64,000 nucleotides of DNA from Couchioplanes caeruleus (GTDB lineage Bacteria > Actinomycetota > Actinomycetes > Mycobacteriales > Micromonosporaceae): assembly GCF_023499255.1 (NCBI RefSeq), contig NZ_CP092183.1, positions 3,530,501 to 3,594,500 on the forward strand. Direction: 5' to 3'. The first letter of the stretch is position 1; each line of letters starts with the position of its first letter. The notes beneath the pieces are model-generated. The model was not told the origin of the DNA, ran no database searches, and saw only the letters and a list, made by a program, of their open reading frames with translations. A program made the position numbers and the translations under genes. Shown here in pieces: positions 61,597 through 64,000 of this stretch.

Positions 61597-61631
61597 TTCG
61601 TAAAGGTCACTCACGAATTTAGTAAAGGTCA
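61597..61631. promoter_or_regulatory. Direct repeats, probable ROK operator
   Basis: TAAAGGTCA occurs at 61601-61609 and 61623-61631, 22 bases apart, in an AT-rich patch between the ROK gene and the binding-protein gene. The fuller sequence on the minus strand reads TGACCTTTAC(T/G)AA twice, similar in style to the TTTACTAA cores bound by XylR-type ROK repressors. Confidence 0.5.
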
Positions 61632-61690
61632 TTGCCAAGCGCCGCCCGATGCCCCACGATGCTCGTCATACCCCTGGGAAAGAGGTGCCC

Positions 61691-62773
61691 GTGAGAGCCA
61701 GAAGGTTCGCCGCACTCGCCGCCACCGCCGTCGTCCTCGTCAGTGCCTGCGGCACCGCGGACGACTCCGACGCCGCCTCGGGCGGGAAGGAGGCGCCGAC
61801 GATCGCCCTCTTCCTCCCCGAGTCCAAGACCACCCGCTACGAGGCGTTCGACCGGCCGCTGTTCGAGGCCAAGGTCAAGGCGCTGTGCGCCGAGTGCAAG
61901 CTGCTGTACTCCAACGCCGACCAGGACGCCGCCAAGCAGCAACAGCAGGTCGAGGCGGCGCTGACGCAGGGCGCGGACGTCCTCGTCCTCGACGCCGTGG
62001 ACGCCGGCGCCGTCGCGCCCCTGGTCAACCAGGCCAAGCGGGCGAAGGTGCCGGTCATCGCGTACGACCGGCTCATCTCCGGCATCGACTACGACTACTA
62101 CGTCTCGTTCAACAACGTCCGGGTGGGCGAGATGCAGGGTCAGGCCCTGCTCGACGCGCTCGGCAAGGCGGGCACCGCAGCCAAGGGCCAGATCGTGATG
62201 ATCAACGGTTCGCCGACCGACCCGAGCTCGGCCGACTACAAGGCCGGCGCGCACCACGTGCTCGACGGCAAGGTGACGATCGGCCGTGAGTTCGACACCC
62301 CGGACTGGAGCCCGGACAAGGCCCAGCAGGAGATGGAGCAGTCGATCACCGCGCTCGGCCGCGACTCCATCGTCGGAGTGCTGTCCGCCAACGACGGCAT
62401 GGCCGGCGGGGCCATCGCGGCGATGAAGCGCGCCGGCTACGCCACCGTCCCGCCGATCACCGGCCAGGACGCCGAACTCGCGGCGGTGCAACGCATCCTG
62501 ACCGGCGAGCAGTACATGACGATCTACCTGGACATCCGTACGGAGGCGGAGCAGGCGGCGCAACTGGCCGTCGGGACCGTCCGCGGCGAGAAGCCCAGCG
62601 CGCCGGCGAAGGTCGACAACGGTACGGCGCAGATCCCGGCGTACCTGCTGGACCCGATCCCGGTGACCGCCGACCGGATCAAGGACACGATCGTGAAGGA
62701 CGGCTTCTACAAGCCGGCCGACATCTGTACGGGAGCCGTCAAGGCGGCGTGCGCGCGACAGGGCATCCGGTAG
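61691..62773 (+). CDS. Sugar-binding lipoprotein (xylose/ribose type)
   Basis: 360 residues, GTG start after AAAGAGGT. Lipoprotein signal with lipobox VSAC (Cys about 20). Periplasmic-binding-protein type 1 fold as in XylF: NADQDAAKQQQQVEAALTQGADVLVLDAVD, VPVIAYDRLI, YVSFNNVRVGEMQG, SANDGMAGGAIAA and ITGQDAEL. It would bind xylose or a related monosaccharide outside the cell. First gene of the importer operon; its TAG overlaps the GTG of the ATPase gene. Confidence 0.92.
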   Translation: MRARRFAALAATAVVLVSACGTADDSDAASGGKEAPTIALFLPESKTTRYEAFDRPLFEAKVKALCAECKLLYSNADQDAAKQQQQVEAALTQGADVLVLDAVDAGAVAPLVNQAKRAKVPVIAYDRLISGIDYDYYVSFNNVRVGEMQGQALLDALGKAGTAAKGQIVMINGSPTDPSSADYKAGAHHVLDGKVTIGREFDTPDWSPDKAQQEMEQSITALGRDSIVGVLSANDGMAGGAIAAMKRAGYATVPPITGQDAELAAVQRILTGEQYMTIYLDIRTEAEQAAQLAVGTVRGEKPSAPAKVDNGTAQIPAYLLDPIPVTADRIKDTIVKDGFYKPADICTGAVKAACARQGIR

Positions 62774-63531
62774 TGCTGTCCGCCCGATCGGTCACGAAGC
62801 GGTACGGCGCGGTCCAGGCCCTCGGCGGGGTGAGCCTGGACCTGCGGCCCGGCGAGGTCGTCGCGCTCGTCGGCGACAACGGCGCCGGCAAGTCCACGCT
62901 GGTCAAGGTGCTCTCCGGGGTCGTCACCCCGGACGAGGGCGCGGTCGAGCAGGACGGCCACCCGGTGCGCCTGAGCTCCCCGCACGACGCGCGCCGCCTC
63001 GGCATCGCGACCGTGCACCAGGACCTCGCCCTCTGCGAGAACCTGGACGTGGTCGCGAACCTCTTCCTCGGCGACGAGCGGCGGCGCTGGTCGGTCCTTC
63101 GCCCGATCCGGATGGAACGGGCGGCGCGGGACCTGCTCGCCTCGCTGGACGTCCGGATCCCGGACATCCGGGTGCCGGTGGCGATGCTCTCCGGCGGGCA
63201 GCGGCAGTCGGTCGCCATCGCGCGCGCCCTGGTCGGCGAGCCCAAGGTCGTGATCCTCGACGAGCCCACGGCCGCGCTGGGCGTGGAGCAGACCGCCCAG
63301 GTGCTCCAGCTGATCGGGCGCCTGCGCGACCGCGGGCTCGCCGTCATGGTCATCTCGCACAACCTCGCCGACGTCCGGGCCACCAGCGACCGGATCGTCG
63401 TCCTGCGGCTCGGCCGCAACGCCGGGGAGTTCCGCACCGCCGACTCCACCCCGGAGGCGGTCGTTGCCGCCATCACCGGAGGCGCCGCGCTCGCCGGATC
63501 GCCCGGGTCCACACGGGAGGGAACGGCGTGA
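62773..63531 (+). CDS. Sugar ABC transporter ATP-binding protein
   Basis: 252 residues from GTG 62773 (GTG 62749 is an alternative). Single nucleotide-binding domain: Walker A GDNGAGKST, Q-loop, signature LSGGQRQ, Walker B VVILDEP and switch ISHN. Xylose/ribose importers often carry a fused double ATPase of about 500 residues; this one is the short, single-domain form, which must work as a dimer. GTGA coupling to the permease gene. Confidence 0.92.
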   Translation: MLSARSVTKRYGAVQALGGVSLDLRPGEVVALVGDNGAGKSTLVKVLSGVVTPDEGAVEQDGHPVRLSSPHDARRLGIATVHQDLALCENLDVVANLFLGDERRRWSVLRPIRMERAARDLLASLDVRIPDIRVPVAMLSGGQRQSVAIARALVGEPKVVILDEPTAALGVEQTAQVLQLIGRLRDRGLAVMVISHNLADVRATSDRIVVLRLGRNAGEFRTADSTPEAVVAAITGGAALAGSPGSTREGTA

Positions 63532-64000
63532 GCACGCTCGCGCTGCTGCGCAGACCGCTGCAACCGTTGCGCCGTACCGGCCGCGCCGACGTCGGCGCCT
63601 GGCCGGTCGTCGCCGGCCTGGTCGTGATCGCGGCCGTCTTCGGCTCGCTGAACGACCGCTTCCTGTCCGCCGAGAACCTCACCAACCTCGCGATGCAGAT
63701 GGCCGCCACCGGCACCATCGCCCTCGGCGTCATCATGGTCATGCTGCTCGGCGAGATCGACCTGTCCGCCGGCTCGGTCAGCGGGCTGTCCGCGACGATC
63801 ATGACCATTCTGGCCGTGCACCGGGGCTGGCCACCGCTCGCCGCGATCGCCGCCGCGCTGGCCGGCGCGGCACTCATCGGGCTCGTGCACGGCTGGATGT
63901 TCACCCGGCTCGGCATGCCGTCGTTCGTCGTCACGCTGGCCGGGCTGATCGGCTGGCAGGGGCTCATGCTGTACCTGCTGGGCAGCGGCGGGACGATCAA
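63528..64000 (+). CDS. Sugar ABC transporter permease (XylH/RbsC-like), N-terminal part
   Basis: 157 codons in the window; the gene continues beyond the right edge. A polar N-terminus (about 1-24) is followed by helices with FLSAENLTNLAMQMAATGTIALG, then VMLLGEIDLSAGSVSG, the conserved periplasmic/EIDLS signature of ribose/xylose-type permeases, and GLVHGWMFTRLGMPSFVVTL. Partner of the lipoprotein and ATPase just upstream. Confidence 0.92.
   Translation, partial: MSTLALLRRPLQPLRRTGRADVGAWPVVAGLVVIAAVFGSLNDRFLSAENLTNLAMQMAATGTIALGVIMVMLLGEIDLSAGSVSGLSATIMTILAVHRGWPPLAAIAAALAGAALIGLVHGWMFTRLGMPSFVVTLAGLIGWQGLMLYLLGSGGTI

Noticed and set aside
1..64000. Search for tRNA, rRNA, IS elements, integrases and CRISPR arrays
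   Set aside because: No cloverleaf-like intergenic sequence, transposase, integrase or spaced repeat array was seen; the window has no sign of a recent mobile element.

Overview
The window is about 72-73% G+C, uses many GTG starts and packs its genes into coupled operons (ATGA/GTGA junctions). Gene content is that of a filamentous actinomycete: type I PKS, Pls-type NRPS, YbaB-linked polymorphic toxin, PucR and ROK regulators, MprF-like enzyme. The style suggests Micromonosporaceae (Actinoplanes-like), but this is inference, since no rRNA or marker gene is present.

Layout. 1-6056: the start of a VOC protein, a histidine-rich membrane protein with a CopC-domain protein, a phospholipase D-family protein, a tandem universal stress protein and a GH3 glycosidase. 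6358-23935: a compact biosynthetic cluster. Thirteen minus-strand genes, mostly overlapping, run from a lysine 2,3-aminomutase-like radical SAM enzyme to a phosphopantetheinyl transferase; a type II thioesterase diverges from them. 23966-26700: a secreted GH25 muramidase, an Asp-box propeller protein and a small membrane protein. 26863-31415: an MprF-like aminoacyl-phosphatidylglycerol synthase, two esterase paralogues (one without its nucleophile) and an aquaporin whose 3' end runs antisense into a secreted endonuclease gene (31128-32297). 32378-35064: YbaB, a DUF2580-like protein, a polymorphic toxin and a probable immunity protein. 35145-37542: an MFS efflux pump and a deletion scar joining remnants of a divergent SDR/TetR pair. 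37586-42574: a sugar ABC importer without ATPase, a SIS-domain protein and a divergent DeoR regulator. 43585-48932: a Pls-like membrane NRPS coupled to an M1 aminopeptidase. 48921-50477: a TetR/epimerase pair facing each other across a 22-bp perfect inverted repeat. 50480-60383: two PucR regulators, MFS transporter, a TAP-type hydrolase without its nucleophile, a serine hydrolase, an acyl-CoA ligase, a second USP and a flavodoxin-like protein. 60361-64000: a ROK regulator divergent from a xylose/ribose-type ABC importer that runs off the window.

How the main cluster may work (inference). One set, FAAL + ACP + acyl-CoA-dehydrogenase-like flavoprotein + a KAS III-like enzyme with a Ser-His-Asp triad, looks like an acyl-supply line. 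A second set, aminomutase + stand-alone A domain + PCP + FAD amine oxidase, looks like a beta-lysine (or related beta-amino acid) supply line. A single KS-AT-DH-KR-ACP module, a P450, two hotdog proteins and a type II thioesterase complete it. I do not recognise the product; this cluster and the Pls locus are the best candidates for new biology here.
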